64,000 nt of DNA, from assembly GCF_034006335.1 (NCBI RefSeq), contig NZ_JAWDIQ010000002.1. One strand, 5' to 3'. This stretch comes from Paracerasibacillus soli (lineage in GTDB: Bacteria; Bacillota; Bacilli; Bacillales; Amphibacillaceae). The notes below the pieces were generated by a model, which was not told the origin of the DNA, did not search any database, and was given only the letters and a program-made list of their open reading frames with translations. Positions 49,383 through 59,977 of the stretch are shown here, piece after piece. Position 1 is the stretch's first letter, and each line of letters opens with the position of its first letter. Both the position numbers and the translations under genes were made by a program.

Positions 49383-51132
49383 CTATATTTTAAATTTCAG
49401 TACAAGTTCGTTTAATTCTCCAGCAAGTTTTGTAAGTTCTCCCGCATTGATAGCTACTTCTTCCATTGAACTTGAAGTTTGCTCAGCAGATGCAGATGTC
49501 TCCTCAATACCTGCTGCTGATTCCTCTGATATTGCAGCTATGTCTTCAAGTGAATGTCTCATTTCTCCACTGAGTGTAGTTATTTCTCCAAGATGCGTTG
49601 TAATGGATTGAATACCTTCTGCCATATGGGTAACTGCATTACCTATCTCTTTGAATGTTTTTCCTGTAACTTTAATTTGCTCTGTTCCCTCTTGAACTTC
49701 GTTATAACCCTTTTCTAGTGAACCTGCAACAAGTTTTGAACCTTGTTGAATTTCCATGACTATACGCGTAATGTCACCTATCGACTGTGAAACTTGCTCT
49801 GATAGTTTACGTACCTCATCCGCAACAACAGCAAAACCCTTTCCATGTTCTCCAGCTCTTGCAGCTTCAATCGCCGCATTTAAAGCAAGAAGGTTTGTTT
49901 GATCTGCAATATCACGAATAACCGTGACAAGTTGTGATATATCTTCAGACTGTTGATCAAGTACTTTTACATGTTGCACCGCATCATTTACAATTGTATT
50001 GATTCTTTCCATTTTACTTACAGAATGAATCATTAATTCTGTTCCCTCTTCCGTGAGATTTTGAACAGTAGAAGAGTCCCCATAGATTTGTTCTCCCTCT
50101 TGATTTGCACTATTAATCTTAGTATTAAAACCCTGCATCGTAGTAACAAGGTCACCCGTACTATTTGCTTGTGTTTCAGAGCCAGAAGCAAGCTCTTGCA
50201 TCGTGGCTGATACTTGTTCAGATCCTTCTTTTACCTCAACGGCGGATTGTGTCAACTCTTCGCTTCTACTTGTAATGTGTTTGGATGCGTTAGCAACTTG
50301 TGTCAACATTTGTTTTAAATTATCTTGTGTAATATTTACAGATTCTATCAGGAGGTGAACCTCATCATTGGATTGATAATGTAACTTGTTTTGTGATAAA
50401 TCACCTTTAGCCATGCGCAACATTTGGCCCGTCACTAATTTTATCGGCGTCGATATTTTACGAACAAGTACTGTAATTGGGTAAATGCTGATTACTAAAG
50501 CTATGCCTATCACAATAAAGATTGCATATAATACTTTATGAGCTGGCTTATTAAAATCCATCATATAAGTTCCCGCAACGACAGTCCAGCCCCAATTTGA
50601 TTCTGTTTCTGAATAGGATACCTTTTTTTCAATCACCTTTTCATTATCTGGTAAAGGCCACGAGAAATATGTAAATCCCCCACCATCATGTCCTGTTTCT
50701 ATCAGTTGCTGTGTTGACTTTATCCCATTTGGATCGACACTTTCCCAACTATTTTGGCCTTCTAACCATGGGTGGGCAATTTGATTTCCTTCATCATCAA
50801 GTATGAACATATATCCATGTTCACCCAGAATTGATCTTCTTGTTTATAGCCCGCTTTTGATCTGCATCTTTTTCGCCCAAGATTGCGACTTTTACTCTTT
50901 CTTGCGCATCTTCCAGCGAGATATTACCTTTTTCAACTTCAATATTTAAGGCTGTAATCATTTCTACTGTCATTTCCACACTATTTTTTAAATTGGTTTC
51001 ACCAAGATCATTTAAGCTTTTAGTACTATTTGTATAACTAAAATAGCCTAAAGCAGATAATGGTACGATTAATAAAAGAACAGATATAAATACAAGCTTC
51101 TTTTTAATTGAATTTAATTTCAATATGTCCAT
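49383..51132 (-). CDS. Methyl-accepting chemotaxis protein, one frameshift
   Basis: A transmembrane chemoreceptor of about 583 residues. TM1 is at about 10-30, followed by an extracellular single-Cache ligand domain (GYMFILDDEGNQIAHPWLEG, TYFSWPLPDNEKVI), TM2, then HAMP (RKISTPIKLVTGQMLRMAKG). The signalling tip DQTNLLALNAAIEAARAGEH and ADEVRKLSEQ bind CheA/CheW. Methylation helices are present. One base is missing near 50838. ATG 51132 has AGGGAG upstream. The ligand is unknown. Confidence 0.9.
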
Positions 51133-51381
51133 TATGTAGACTCCCTTCATGCTGATTGGAAAAGGATCGCAAGTAATTCTCACTTAAAAATGTACTCCCT
51201 TTCATTATTTTTAAAAGAAGTATTTTATTTGCTATTCCTTTTACTCGCTACTCCTTATATCGACATAAGTAACATATTGTGTTGTAAATATCCCATTAAA
51301 ATATAGTTAAATTTCATGTGAATAATGGATACATTAAAATGATTACTATTTATGTGTGAAATTAATCATCTTCACAATAAA

Positions 51382-51482
51382 AAAGGGGCTAGGACACAAA
51401 GGGTTCATCCTCGTTTAACTACTAAAATTGATACCAACTCTAATAGTTAAGAGGTTAGACCTTTGGCTTTGTCCTAGCCTCC
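51382..51482 (-). repeat. Long nested palindrome downstream of the DUF819 gene
   Basis: The outer arms GGCTAGGACA (51387) and TGTCCTAGCC (51470) are perfect. The inner part has CCTCGTTTAACTACTA against TAATAGTTAAGAGG. It lies directly past the stop codon of the minus-strand DUF819 gene and can end its transcript. The inner sequence CCTCGTTTAACTACTA is closely shared with the element at 13164-13253. Confidence 0.7.
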
Positions 51483-51487
51483 ATCAT

Positions 51488-52693
51488 TTAAAAGTAAAAT
51501 GAGGATACCCATTTTGCAAGTGTTGCTGCGATAACTGCACCATACGTCCCTACAACATTCCCTAAAATCCCCATTAACAATCCGACGGGGGCTAATGAAG
51601 GTTGGAAGACCGAAGCAACAACTGGTGCTGAGCTTGTCCCACCGATATTTCCTTGAGAACCAACTGCTACAAAGAATAGTGGGGCCCTTAGTAATCGAGC
51701 AAATAAGAATATAACGAGAACGTGAATAGCCAACCATACTACACCAAGTAAGACATATTGTGGTGCATCTAGTACATAAGCAAGATCAGCCTTCGCGCCA
51801 ATTGTTGCAAGTAGCATATAAATACCTGCGTAACCGACTTTACTTGCACCGTAATTTTCTAGTTTTCTAATCGGTGTAAAGGAAAAGATAATCCCAACAG
51901 CAGAAATAATCATAATCGTCCATGTGCCGGCAGATAAGACGGATGTTTCGGGTAACAATTCCGAAAAACGCCTAATGATATATGATACACCAAATCCAAC
52001 ACCCAACATTGCGACTAACTGTGGTACAGCAAGTGGACGGGAATTTTCTTGAGAAAATTTAGCCATCTCTTCATTTACTTCTGCAATAATGGTGTTATCA
52101 GCTTTATTCCATTTATTAAACTTATGTTGGAATCCAGCTAAAAAGATCATAATACCCATCCAACTGTAACCAACAACTGTATCTACAACAATGATAGGTG
52201 ACAATACATTGTGTGGCGTTCCCGTTGCCTCAATCATTGCAGCCATATTGGCACTTCCACCTATCCAACTTCCTGAAAGTGCAGCAACACCTGTCCAAGC
52301 TTCTTCTGGTAATAAAGGTTGGAAAATTGCTAAAGCTATTGGTCCACCAATAATAACACCAAGTGTCCCTGCAAAAAACATCATGATTGCCTTTGGTCCC
52401 AATTTTAATGTTGCCGGAACATTTGCAGATAATAGCAATAATAATAGACCAAACGGCAAGATATAGGTTGATACAAAGTCATATAATGTAGATTGATCCG
52501 GAATAATTCCTAAAGTAGTTGAAATCATTGGAATGAAGTATGTCCAAATGAGTGGCGGAGCATAGTGGAAAAACTTCTGCAAAAGGCGGTTTTTGGATTC
52601 TCCTAAAACAAAAACAAAGCCAACTACCGCAGCTAAATAAGCAAATATCGCCATCGGCTCTTGAATGAGCGGGGCTGTATACAAATATCCCAT
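51488..52693 (-). CDS. DUF819 family transporter-like membrane protein
   Basis: A 401-residue protein with about 12 TM segments and the glycine-rich motifs LSGSWIGGSANMAAMIEATG and GSQGNIGGTSSAPVVASVFQ, both diagnostic for the DUF819/YjcL family. A cytoplasmic loop with HKFNKWNKADNTIIAEVNEE divides the halves. Family function is unproven; it resembles carboxylate/amino acid transporter families by topology. GAGGTATGAA lies before the ATG. Confidence 0.85.
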   Translation of the reverse strand: MGYLYTAPLIQEPMAIFAYLAAVVGFVFVLGESKNRLLQKFFHYAPPLIWTYFIPMISTTLGIIPDQSTLYDFVSTYILPFGLLLLLLSANVPATLKLGPKAIMMFFAGTLGVIIGGPIALAIFQPLLPEEAWTGVAALSGSWIGGSANMAAMIEATGTPHNVLSPIIVVDTVVGYSWMGIMIFLAGFQHKFNKWNKADNTIIAEVNEEMAKFSQENSRPLAVPQLVAMLGVGFGVSYIIRRFSELLPETSVLSAGTWTIMIISAVGIIFSFTPIRKLENYGASKVGYAGIYMLLATIGAKADLAYVLDAPQYVLLGVVWLAIHVLVIFLFARLLRAPLFFVAVGSQGNIGGTSSAPVVASVFQPSLAPVGLLMGILGNVVGTYGAVIAATLAKWVSSFYF

Positions 52694-52782
52694 TTCATAC
52701 CTCCTCTGTTTATCTTGTTGTCATAAAATGTAATATGGGATTAATAAATTTTAACATGAATAAAAAAGATATGTCATTTATT

Positions 52783-53073
52783 TTAACGAATCATTGATTT
52801 TACATGTTGTTGAAAGGCCTCTACAAATTGCTTTGGCGGAGTTTTCACATAATACGAAAATACACCTTGGATTGTATGTAAATAAAGCAATCCACTATTT
52901 TTGCTGGACATGCGGTAAGACATATCTCTTATTTCCTCAATAGAGAATTGCCGGTGTTTCGTCTCAACACGATTCGTATATAAACATATTTCCCGATGAT
53001 GTTCAATCTGTCTTTGCTCAATAGACGTAACTTCTCTTTCGATTTTGAAGTACGCATGCTTTGCTAACAACAT
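52783..53073 (-). CDS. Hypothetical small protein, possible PH-like fold
   Basis: A 96-residue protein. The middle and C-terminus read FSIEEIRDMSYRMSSKNSGL then LYLHTIQGVFSYYVKTPPKQ, a beta-rich module followed by an amphipathic helix FVEAFQQHVKSMI, the pattern of small PH-like bacillar proteins. AAGGGGA precedes the ATG. No firm family. Confidence 0.6.
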   Translation of the reverse strand: MLLAKHAYFKIEREVTSIEQRQIEHHREICLYTNRVETKHRQFSIEEIRDMSYRMSSKNSGLLYLHTIQGVFSYYVKTPPKQFVEAFQQHVKSMIR

Positions 53074-53179
53074 GTATTTTCCCCTTCTTTACAATAAACT
53101 TGTACTATATTTTAACAACACTTAGTCATTAAAATATAGTACACTCTTTATAAGATCGGACCAATCAAAGCTTTATTTA

Positions 53180-54127
53180 TTACTTCACCTTATTTAAGAC
53201 ATTTTTAAGTGTCGTGACAGATTGATCAAATTGACTTTTCTCTGTTTCATTTAGGTCTATTTCAACAACTTCCCGAACGCCTGAACGATTAATAACGGTT
53301 GGTACTCCAATATATATATCACGGTGTCCATATTCCCCTTCTATATATGTTGAAGTCGTTAACATACTATTTTCATTGTTTAAGATTGCTTTTGTTATTC
53401 GTACAAGTGCCATACCAACACCATAATATGTTGCTCCTTTTCTTTCAATGATATGATAGGCTGCATCACGTACTTGCATAAATAAGTGATCTAATTCTTC
53501 CTGTTTAATGAGTGGGTTTCTTGCTAAATACGTATCAATTTGCTCCACCCCAATTGTTGCACGACTCCATACAGGAAGCTCTGTATCACCATGTTCACCA
53601 ATGATTAGCGCATGTACATTTCTCGTATCGATATGAAAATGTTGTCCCAAAGTATAACGTAATCTTGCAGTATCAAGGACTGTTCCTGAACCGATAACTC
53701 GTTCTTTTGGTAACCCTGATTCCTGCCAAGTGATATATGTTAAAACATCAACAGGATTTGTGGCAACTAAGAAAATACCTTGAAAATGATGTTGCATCAC
53801 ATCAGAAACCATTCCCCTAAATAGTTTTGCATTTTTTTCTACTAAATCTAATCTTGTTTCGCCAGGCTTTTGTGGAAGTCCTGCAGTGATGACGACAATA
53901 TCCGCGTCTTTGCAATCTGCATATGTTCCATTCCAAACTTTTGTTGGGCTTGGAGCAAATGGCATGCCATGACTTAAGTCCATCGCTTCACCTTCAGCCT
54001 TTGCCTCATGAATATCAATCAATACTAATTCTTCCGCGACTCCTTGATTCACACATGCATACGCATAACTACAACCAACTGCACCCGTCCCAATTATGAC
54101 GATACGATTCACTTTTTCTCTCATCAT
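53180..54127 (-). CDS. ldh: L-lactate dehydrogenase
   Basis: Reduces pyruvate to L-lactate with NADH. NAD-binding IVIIGTGAVGCSYAYACVNQ is at the N-terminus; AGLPQKPGETRLDLV carries the Gln that separates lactate from malate dehydrogenase (Arg there), and IIGEHGDTELPVWS holds the catalytic His. ATG at 54127 or 54124 follows AGGAG. About 315 residues, intact. A 38-codon ORF ends within its start codons at 54124-54126, so the two are translationally coupled. No Rex box was recognised upstream. Confidence 0.93.
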   Translation of the reverse strand: MMREKVNRIVIIGTGAVGCSYAYACVNQGVAEELVLIDIHEAKAEGEAMDLSHGMPFAPSPTKVWNGTYADCKDADIVVITAGLPQKPGETRLDLVEKNAKLFRGMVSDVMQHHFQGIFLVATNPVDVLTYITWQESGLPKERVIGSGTVLDTARLRYTLGQHFHIDTRNVHALIIGEHGDTELPVWSRATIGVEQIDTYLARNPLIKQEELDHLFMQVRDAAYHIIERKGATYYGVGMALVRITKAILNNENSMLTTSTYIEGEYGHRDIYIGVPTVINRSGVREVVEIDLNETEKSQFDQSVTTLKNVLNKVK

Positions 54128-54240
54128 CTGCCTGCTCCTTTCCAAACCTTTTTAAAATTAGCAGCAGGGATCGTCACATTTCTCCTACTAGTTCGTAATG
54201 AACGCATTAGGTTTCTAGTTGTTGATTCCCCACTTATCAT
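54124..54240 (-). CDS. 38-residue basic small protein coupled to ldh
   Basis: A short ORF with an ideal ribosome site (GGAGG eight bases before ATG 54240) encodes MISGESTTRNLMRSLRTSRR then NVTIPAANFKKVWKGAGR. It is strongly basic and lacks a TM helix. Its TGA overlaps the ldh start as ATGATGA, so ldh translation may depend on it. A regulatory leader peptide or a small basic protein are both possible; no family is known to me. Confidence 0.5.
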   Translation of the reverse strand: MISGESTTRNLMRSLRTSRRNVTIPAANFKKVWKGAGR

Positions 54241-54392
54241 ACTTTAAACCTCCTCGAATTCTTGAAATGACGGACTTACGCATGAAACTATGATAAATAG
54301 AACATGTATATTTACATCTTTCCCTCCATACAGACTAGCAAAAGTGATATAATTATTTTACTATTTTGCTTATTCAAGGAGAGGTTAAGATA

Positions 54393-55063
54393 ATGTCACA
54401 CACGCCTTTTATTTTATTTTCCTTTTCACATCTGATTGTGTTCGTTTTACTCTTCTTATCCTTACTTTATTTACATCGAGCTACTCATTTACGACAACGC
54501 AACTTAAAACGATATGAACGTTATTTTGCACTCATTTTATTAGGTCTGGAAGTTGGTTACCATGGCCTGCAATTTGCTCAATCCAATTGGACACCACAAT
54601 ATAATTTACCGTTAGAGTTATGTAGTTTAACCTTATTTGGGGCAATTATTTTATTATGGCGGCCAAATCAAGTGCTATATCAATTTGTATTTTATGCGGG
54701 TATTGCTGGGCGATACAAGCATTAATTACTCCTGTAACTGATTACGGCTTTCCGCATTATCGATATTTCCACTTTTTTATCACACATTGTGGCATTATCA
54801 TGACAGCATTTTATTTTACTTGGGTAAAACGAGGATACCGTCCAACCCTAAAAGGTATTGGTCAAACAATGCTTATATTAAATATCCTTCTGCCTATCAT
54901 TTTATATCTCAATCACATAACAGGTGGAAATTATATGTTCTTAGCAGAAAAACCACCAAGCGGCAGCATACTTGACCTCCTCGGCCCATACCCATGGTAC
55001 CTACTATCACTAGAGATTGTAGCAACCACCATGTTTCTCACCCTACTCCTATTATTCAAGTGA
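54393..55063 (+). CDS. ywaF: YwaF family membrane protein (TIGR02206), one frameshift
   Basis: About 223 residues with seven TM segments when a missing base near 54711 is restored: the first frame ends YQFVFYAGIAG, the second continues AIQALITPVTDYGFPHYRYF. Conserved polar residues include LPLELCSLTLFG and RYFHFFITHCGIIMT with several His. It matches the conserved YwaF/TIGR02206 family, whose role is unknown. AGGAGAGG precedes the ATG at 54393. Its stop codon lies inside the GAAACA/TGTTTC repeat at 55061. Confidence 0.85.
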
Positions 55064-55089
55064 AACATGGGGACGGTTCTCCTGTTTCA
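55061..55089 (+). repeat. REP-like GGGGACGGTTCT palindrome
   Basis: TGAAACA (55061) and TGTTTCA (55083) flank GGGGACGGTTCTCC. I recognise this sequence class as a dispersed repeat often linked to Y1/RAYT-type transposases in Firmicutes and clostridia; no such gene is in the window. The ywaF TGA stop is its first three bases. Confidence 0.7.
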
Positions 55090-55136
55090 TTAGCAAAGAA
55101 TCCGTCCACATTTTTATTATTATTTCAAAAAGGGTA

Positions 55137-55165
55137 TTGACTTTTTAGAGAATAGCCTATAGACT
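55137..55165 (+). promoter_or_regulatory. Promoter of the met operon
   Basis: TTGACT (55137) and TAGACT (55160) are 17 bp apart, with the S-box starting 45 bp later. Confidence 0.6.
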
Positions 55166-55210
55166 AACATCTAACATTAAGAAATGTATTAAAAATTAAA
55201 TATTTGTACC

Positions 55211-55393
55211 ACTTTCTTATCAAGAGAGACGGAGGGAAGGGCCCTATGAAGTCTCGGCAACAGATTCTTTTAAAATGGAAAACTGTGCCAAGTCCCACAA
55301 ATGCTATTGCTGCATTTGAAAGATGAGAAAGAGATGGTTTCTTACATAGAATCCCTCTTTTTCTTATCAATTAAGAAAAGGAGGGATTTTTTC
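55211..55393 (+). promoter_or_regulatory. SAM-I riboswitch (S-box) with terminator
   Basis: The aptamer (55211-55333) shows the conserved CTTATCAAGAGAGACGGAGG, GGGCCCTATGAAGTCTCGGC and TGTGCCAAGTCC blocks and the closing GAAAGATGAGAAAG. A terminator follows with stem AATCCCTC/GAGGGATT (55350-55393) and T6. S-adenosylmethionine binding favours termination, so metNPQ is expressed when SAM is low. Confidence 0.95.
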
Positions 55394-55515
55394 GTGCAAC
55401 TTTTAAAGAATGTGACACAAGGAGTAACGTCACTGCCACCGCTTGTGTCCATAGTGTAAAACAGCAATATTTTGGAAAAAGGCGAACGGTTCAAAACATT
55501 TGAGGAGGACATCAT

Positions 55516-56539
55516 ATGATCGAGTTTAAAGATGTTTCAAAAACTTTTCATCTCGGAAAACGCGAAGTGCAAGCTGTAAAAAACGTATCCTTAACAATTT
55601 CACAAGGAGAAATATTTGGGGTTATTGGATTTAGTGGTGCTGGGAAAAGTACATTGCTACGTTTAGTCAACATGCTGGAGCGCCCAACCTGGAACTGTAT
55701 GGATGCACGGGTAAATATTAGCACATTATCCGCAAAAGAATTACGTGCAAAACGCAGAAACATCGGGATGATTTTTCAAAACTTTAATCTATTTAACGCT
55801 CGTACCGTCGCGGGAACATAGCATATCCATTAAAACTAGCTGGATATTCCAAGCAAAAAATAGCCGAACGAGTGAATGAATTATTACAGTTTGTCGGACT
55901 TGAAGATAAAGCAAAAGACTATCCCGATCAATTATCGGAGGGCAAAAACAGCGGGTAGGTATTGCAAGAGCACTCGCCACTTCACCAGACGTGCTCATTT
56001 GTGACGAAGCAACATCAGCACTAGATCCTGACACGACAAGTGATATTTTACGATTACTAAAAAAGGTCAATCGTGAACTTGGCATTACGATGTTACTTAT
56101 TACACACGAAATGCACGTTATCCAGTCCATCTGTGACAAAGTCGCCGTTATGGAAGACGGAGAGGTTATTGAATTCGGCAACGTATTTGAGACATTTACA
56201 AATCCGCAACATCCAACGACAAAGCGATTTATTAGTTCCGTGCAACAAGACTTACCGTCCCAGGAAGTTCTGAGAGAATGGCAAGATAAATCAAATAACA
56301 GCAAGCTTTATCGCGTTATATTTACCGGTGAAATTACAAATAATCCCGTATTATCACAAGTTACGAAACGACATGACGTAGATTTTAATATTATCTATGG
56401 TTCTGTTCAAGAATTACAAGCACAATTATTCGGAAATTTACTCGTATCATTCACTGGCGAATCCGCCAACGTAAACCAAGTACTCACAGAACTAAAAACG
56501 CTTGTACAAATTGAGGAGGTGAACATTCATGAAAGTTGA
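55516..56539 (+). CDS. metN: Methionine ABC transporter ATP-binding protein, three frameshifts
   Basis: The ATPase of the methionine importer with a C-terminal NIL (substrate-sensing) domain. Walker A GFSGAGKST is visible, QNFNLFNARTV follows, and after breaks near 55690, 55815 and 55940 the frame continues ICDEATSALDPDTTSDILRL (Walker B) and the C-terminal SVQELQAQLFGNLLVSFTGE NIL segment. Joined length about 340 residues, the MetN norm. AGGAGG precedes the ATG. First gene of metNPQ. Confidence 0.88.
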
Positions 56540-57189
56540 TTGGACTACATTTTGGCCTCGCATTGTTGAAGCAACAGGCGAAACACTCACAATGGTTATT
56601 GCAACCTTAATCTTTGGTTCCATTATCGGGATAACTTTCGGCTTACTACTCTTTGTAACAAGAGAAAATCATATTTTAGAAAATAAATTCGTGTTTCAAA
56701 TATTAAATTTACTAGTAAACATGATCCGACCTATTCCTTTTATCATTTTCCTTGTAGCAATCTCACAGCTTACAAGGCTCGTGATTGGAACAACTATCGG
56801 AACCGCAGCAGCCATTTTCCCAATGACTATTGTTGCAAGTTTTACAGTTGCGAGAGTAGTAGAAAACAACTTAGTAAGTATTGATCCAGGTGTCATTGAA
56901 GCGGCTCAGGCAATGGGGCAAGTCCCTTACGCATTATATTTACAGTATTAATTCAGAAGCACTCGGACCACTTATTTTAGGACTGACATTTGTTTCAGTT
57001 GGCTTAATCGACTTTTCTGCAGTCGCAGGTACAGTTGGAGGAGGTGGGCTTGGTCATGTCGCAATGACTTATGGCTATCAACGATTTGATGGAAGTGTCA
57101 TGCTCGTTACAGTTCTCATTTTAATTGCAATGGTCCAACTGGCACAATGGCTCGGAAATACATTATCAAAGAAAATCATGCGCAGATAA
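56529..57189 (+). CDS. metP: Methionine ABC permease, two frameshifts
   Basis: The membrane subunit MetP (MetI), five TM segments, overlapping metN by 11 nt. NMIRPIPFIIFLVAISQLTR and TVARVVENNLVSIDPGVIEA (coupling-loop start) are typical; after breaks near 56930 and 56955 it continues EALGPLILGLTFVSVGLIDF and VAGTVGGGGLGHVAMTYGYQ, the conserved end. Joined length about 220 residues. Confidence 0.88.
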
Positions 57190-57321
57190 AGCATGTCAAC
57201 AGGCAAAAAAGCTCGCATAAACGATGCCTTGTTCATCCAGGGACATCCGTACCATTTAAATTATTTACTACCTAGTTCGTACAGAATAAAAAACTTATTT
57301 TGGATAAGAGGAGACATTTAC

Positions 57322-58193
57322 ATGAAAAGATTATTACTTCTAAGCATTGCTATTTTAACTATATTTACAATTTCAGCCTGTTCCAGTTCGAAAGCAGAAG
57401 GACCAGGGGATGATAAAGATAAAATACATGTCAAAATTGGTGTCAATGGTGCTGACGGTGCACAGTGGCCAATCTTAAAAGAAAAAGCAGCAAAAGAAGG
57501 AATTGAGATTGAACTCATTGAGTTTGCTGATTATACACTGCCAAATAATGCACTAGCTCAAGGAGATATTGATATGAATGCTTTCCAACATATCGCTTTT
57601 CTCGGCCAATATGTAAAAGAAAGCGGTAATCATATTGTGCCAATTGGTTCCACCATGTTAGCGCCAATGGGGTTATTCTCCGAAAAGATTGATGATGTAT
57701 CTGAAATAAAGGCAGGAGATAAAATTGCAATCCCAGATGATCCTTCAAACCAAGCTCGGGCATTACGCCTTTTAGAAAGTGCGGGCCTACTTGTACTTTC
57801 CGATGACTTTGGTCTGTTTGGAACACCAACAGAAATTGCAGACAACCCATTAAATCTAGATATATTACCGATGACAGCACAACAAACACCACGTGTACTA
57901 CCTGATGTAACTGCCTCCGTTATTAATAATGGGGTTGCAGGGCAAGCAGGCTCTCACCTATTGAAGATGCGGTATTTATTGAAGATGAAACAGATGATAA
58001 CATTCATCCTTACGTCAATATCTTAGCCGTACGAGAGGATGACAAAGACAACAAAGCATACAAACGAATCGCAGAGCTTTACCAAGAGGAAGATATTGAA
58101 AAAGTCGTGAAGGAAGATACAAATGGCGGTTCGTTTTTAGTGAAATTAACAGCTGAACAACTTGAAAAGACATTTGCAGAACTTAAAAAATAA
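57322..58193 (+). CDS. metQ: Methionine-binding lipoprotein, one frameshift
   Basis: A lipoprotein (MKRLLLLSIAILTIFTISAC, lipobox ISAC) of the NlpA/MetQ family, the receptor for methionine. Conserved segments are IEFADYTLPNNALAQGDIDM, NAFQHIAFL, APMGLFSEKI and IAIPDDPSNQARALRLLESA. One base is missing near 57957, after GVAGQAG; the second frame reaches LTAEQLEKTFAELKK at 58193. Joined length about 290 residues. ATG 57322 has AAGAGGAG upstream. Confidence 0.9.
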
Positions 58194-58210
58194 TAAATGG
58201 AGTGATTGAA

Positions 58211-59415
58211 ATGACAGTCGTTAAAAATAACCATCTGAATGTAATCTCACAATCTATTGAGCAAAATCGGGATTTATATATTCAAACAAGTCAGGCCATC
58301 CATGCGAAGCCAGAGATTGGTAATGAAGAAGTGTTCGCAAGTAAGGAACTCGTAAGCATTTTAGAAAGGTCAGGCTTTGATGTGCAAACAGCAGTTGCCG
58401 GACACGAAACATCTTTTTTATGCAATACGTGATACTGGTAAAGAAGGGCCTACGATTGCGTATCTAGCAGAATATGACGCACTAGCTGGACTCGGCCATG
58501 CGTGCGGACATAATATTATCGGAACAACAAGCGTCGCTGCTGCGATTGCATTATCTGAAGTTATTTATGAAACAGGAGGACGTGTAATCGTGCTCGGTAC
58601 TCCTGCAGAAGAAGGGGGGCCAAACGGCAGCGCAAAAGGTAGTTTTGTAAAACATGGATTTTTAAAAGATGTGGACGTTGCACTTATGCTTCATCCATCC
58701 GGAAAAACATCTTTAACATCCGAAACATTAGCAGTTGATCCGCTTGACTTTCATTTTCACGGGAAAGCGGCCATGCTTCTGGAGCACCACATAAAGGAAT
58801 TAATGCCCTTGATGCTGTCATCCAATTATTTAACGGTATCAATGCTTTACGCCAACAATTACCAAGTGACGTGCGTATTCACGGAATTATTACACATGGT
58901 GGTGATGCACCAAATATTATTCCTGACTACGCATCCGCAAGATTTTATATTCGTGCATCTACATGGAGTCGAACTGAAGAAACAGCGAATAAGGTAAGAA
59001 AAATAGCTGAAGGGGCAGCACTTGCAACTGGGGCAACAGTTAAAGTGGAAAGATTTCAAAATGAAGTGAAGGATTTTGTACTTAACGCTGTATTAGATGA
59101 GGTGTTAGGTGAAGAACTTGAGAATGTCGGGAAGATGTCATTACCGAAAAGCGTGCTGGTAAAGGGTCAACAGACGCAGGTAATATTAGTTATGAAGTCC
59201 CAACTACACACGGCCATATAAAAATTGGACCTGACAATCTCATCGGCCATACAATCGAATTTCGTGAGGCAGCAAAGTCTAAAGTAGGAGACGAAGCGAT
59301 TATAAAAGGAGCAAAGGCATTAGCGAATACAGGATACAGACTCTTAACAGATGCAGAATTATTACACCGTATACGGAAGGAATTTGAAAAGGCAGTCGCC
59401 GAGAAACAATCGTAA
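58211..59415 (+). CDS. M20 family amidohydrolase/peptidase, three frameshifts
   Basis: A zinc metallohydrolase of the M20 family (AbgB-like): LAEYDALAGLGHACGHNIIG has the metal His and Asp, and VLGTPAEEGGPNGSAKG the catalytic Glu pair. Frames break near 58430, 58770 and 59190, and the C-terminus reads IGPDNLIGHTIEFREAAKSK. Joined length about 400 residues. It starts 17 nt after metQ with GGAGTG upstream, so it belongs to the SAM-controlled operon. Release of methionine from N-acyl or peptide-like precursors is inferred from this position. Confidence 0.82.
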
Positions 59416-59454
59416 CATTCAAATAGCAAGGGTTTTTCCTACAAGATATCATAA

Positions 59455-59502
59455 CGTGCCGGCTATGGTCATGTGCCAATTGCCGGCATAAGTCTTTTTT
59501 TG
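59455..59502 (+). terminator. Terminator of the met operon
   Basis: GTGCCGGC and GCCGGCAT arms form a stem followed shortly by T7, 40 nt past the M20 gene. Confidence 0.75.
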
Positions 59503-59628
59503 TTTCAAAGCTAATACCTTTTGCTTTGTAATATATTTTTCTTCTTTTTTGCATTGCGTCGCGCTGTCGTTTTAATAAGATCTCCCAGTACTTCCTTGAA
59601 ACGTTTCGCTATATCCATTCATTAGCAG

Positions 59629-59664
59629 AAAAAAGAAGCATACCAGACATTTGGCATGCTTCCA
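59629..59664 (-). terminator. Terminator of the 59681 membrane gene
   Basis: GAAGCATACC and GGCATGCTTC arms give a stem with a T6 run on the minus strand. Confidence 0.75.
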
Positions 59665-59680
59665 TTCCTATTCGATTTAC

Positions 59681-59884
59681 CTATGATTTTTTTCCTCTTT
59701 TACTGTAAAAAGCAAAAGCGATGACACCTACTAAAAGTCCAATCCCCGCTCCTATGCTGATTGAAAACACTAGAAAGCTCGGGTTGAAAAACATGCCAAA
59801 TATTACACCAATCGCGCTACCAAAAATCATTCCTAATGGGATAAGACTATCTATCAAAACCTTTGTGTTTCTTGACTTTTCCAA
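59681..59884 (-). CDS. Small two-TM membrane protein
   Basis: A 67-residue protein with a basic start (MEKSRNTKVL), two TM helices rich in Gly (PLGMIFGSAIGVIFGMFF and FSISIGAGIGLLVGVIAFAF) and a basic end SKRGKKS. Gly-zipper spacing suggests helix packing or oligomerisation. The ORF begins at an ATG about 12 nt after AGGATTT, a weak site. Unknown function. Confidence 0.6.
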   Translation of the reverse strand: MEKSRNTKVLIDSLIPLGMIFGSAIGVIFGMFFNPSFLVFSISIGAGIGLLVGVIAFAFYSKRGKKS

Positions 59885-59977
59885 ATCTAAAATCCTTTCT
59901 ATCTTAGTTTATTGCTAATCAATATCATCGTATTATATCCCTTATACACAAAAAAACTTTAACCCCTTTTGCCTCGC

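Noticed and set aside
55061..55089. Full insertion sequence around the GGGGACGGTTCT repeat
   Set aside because: No transposase frame or direct repeats lie nearby; only a short palindrome is present.
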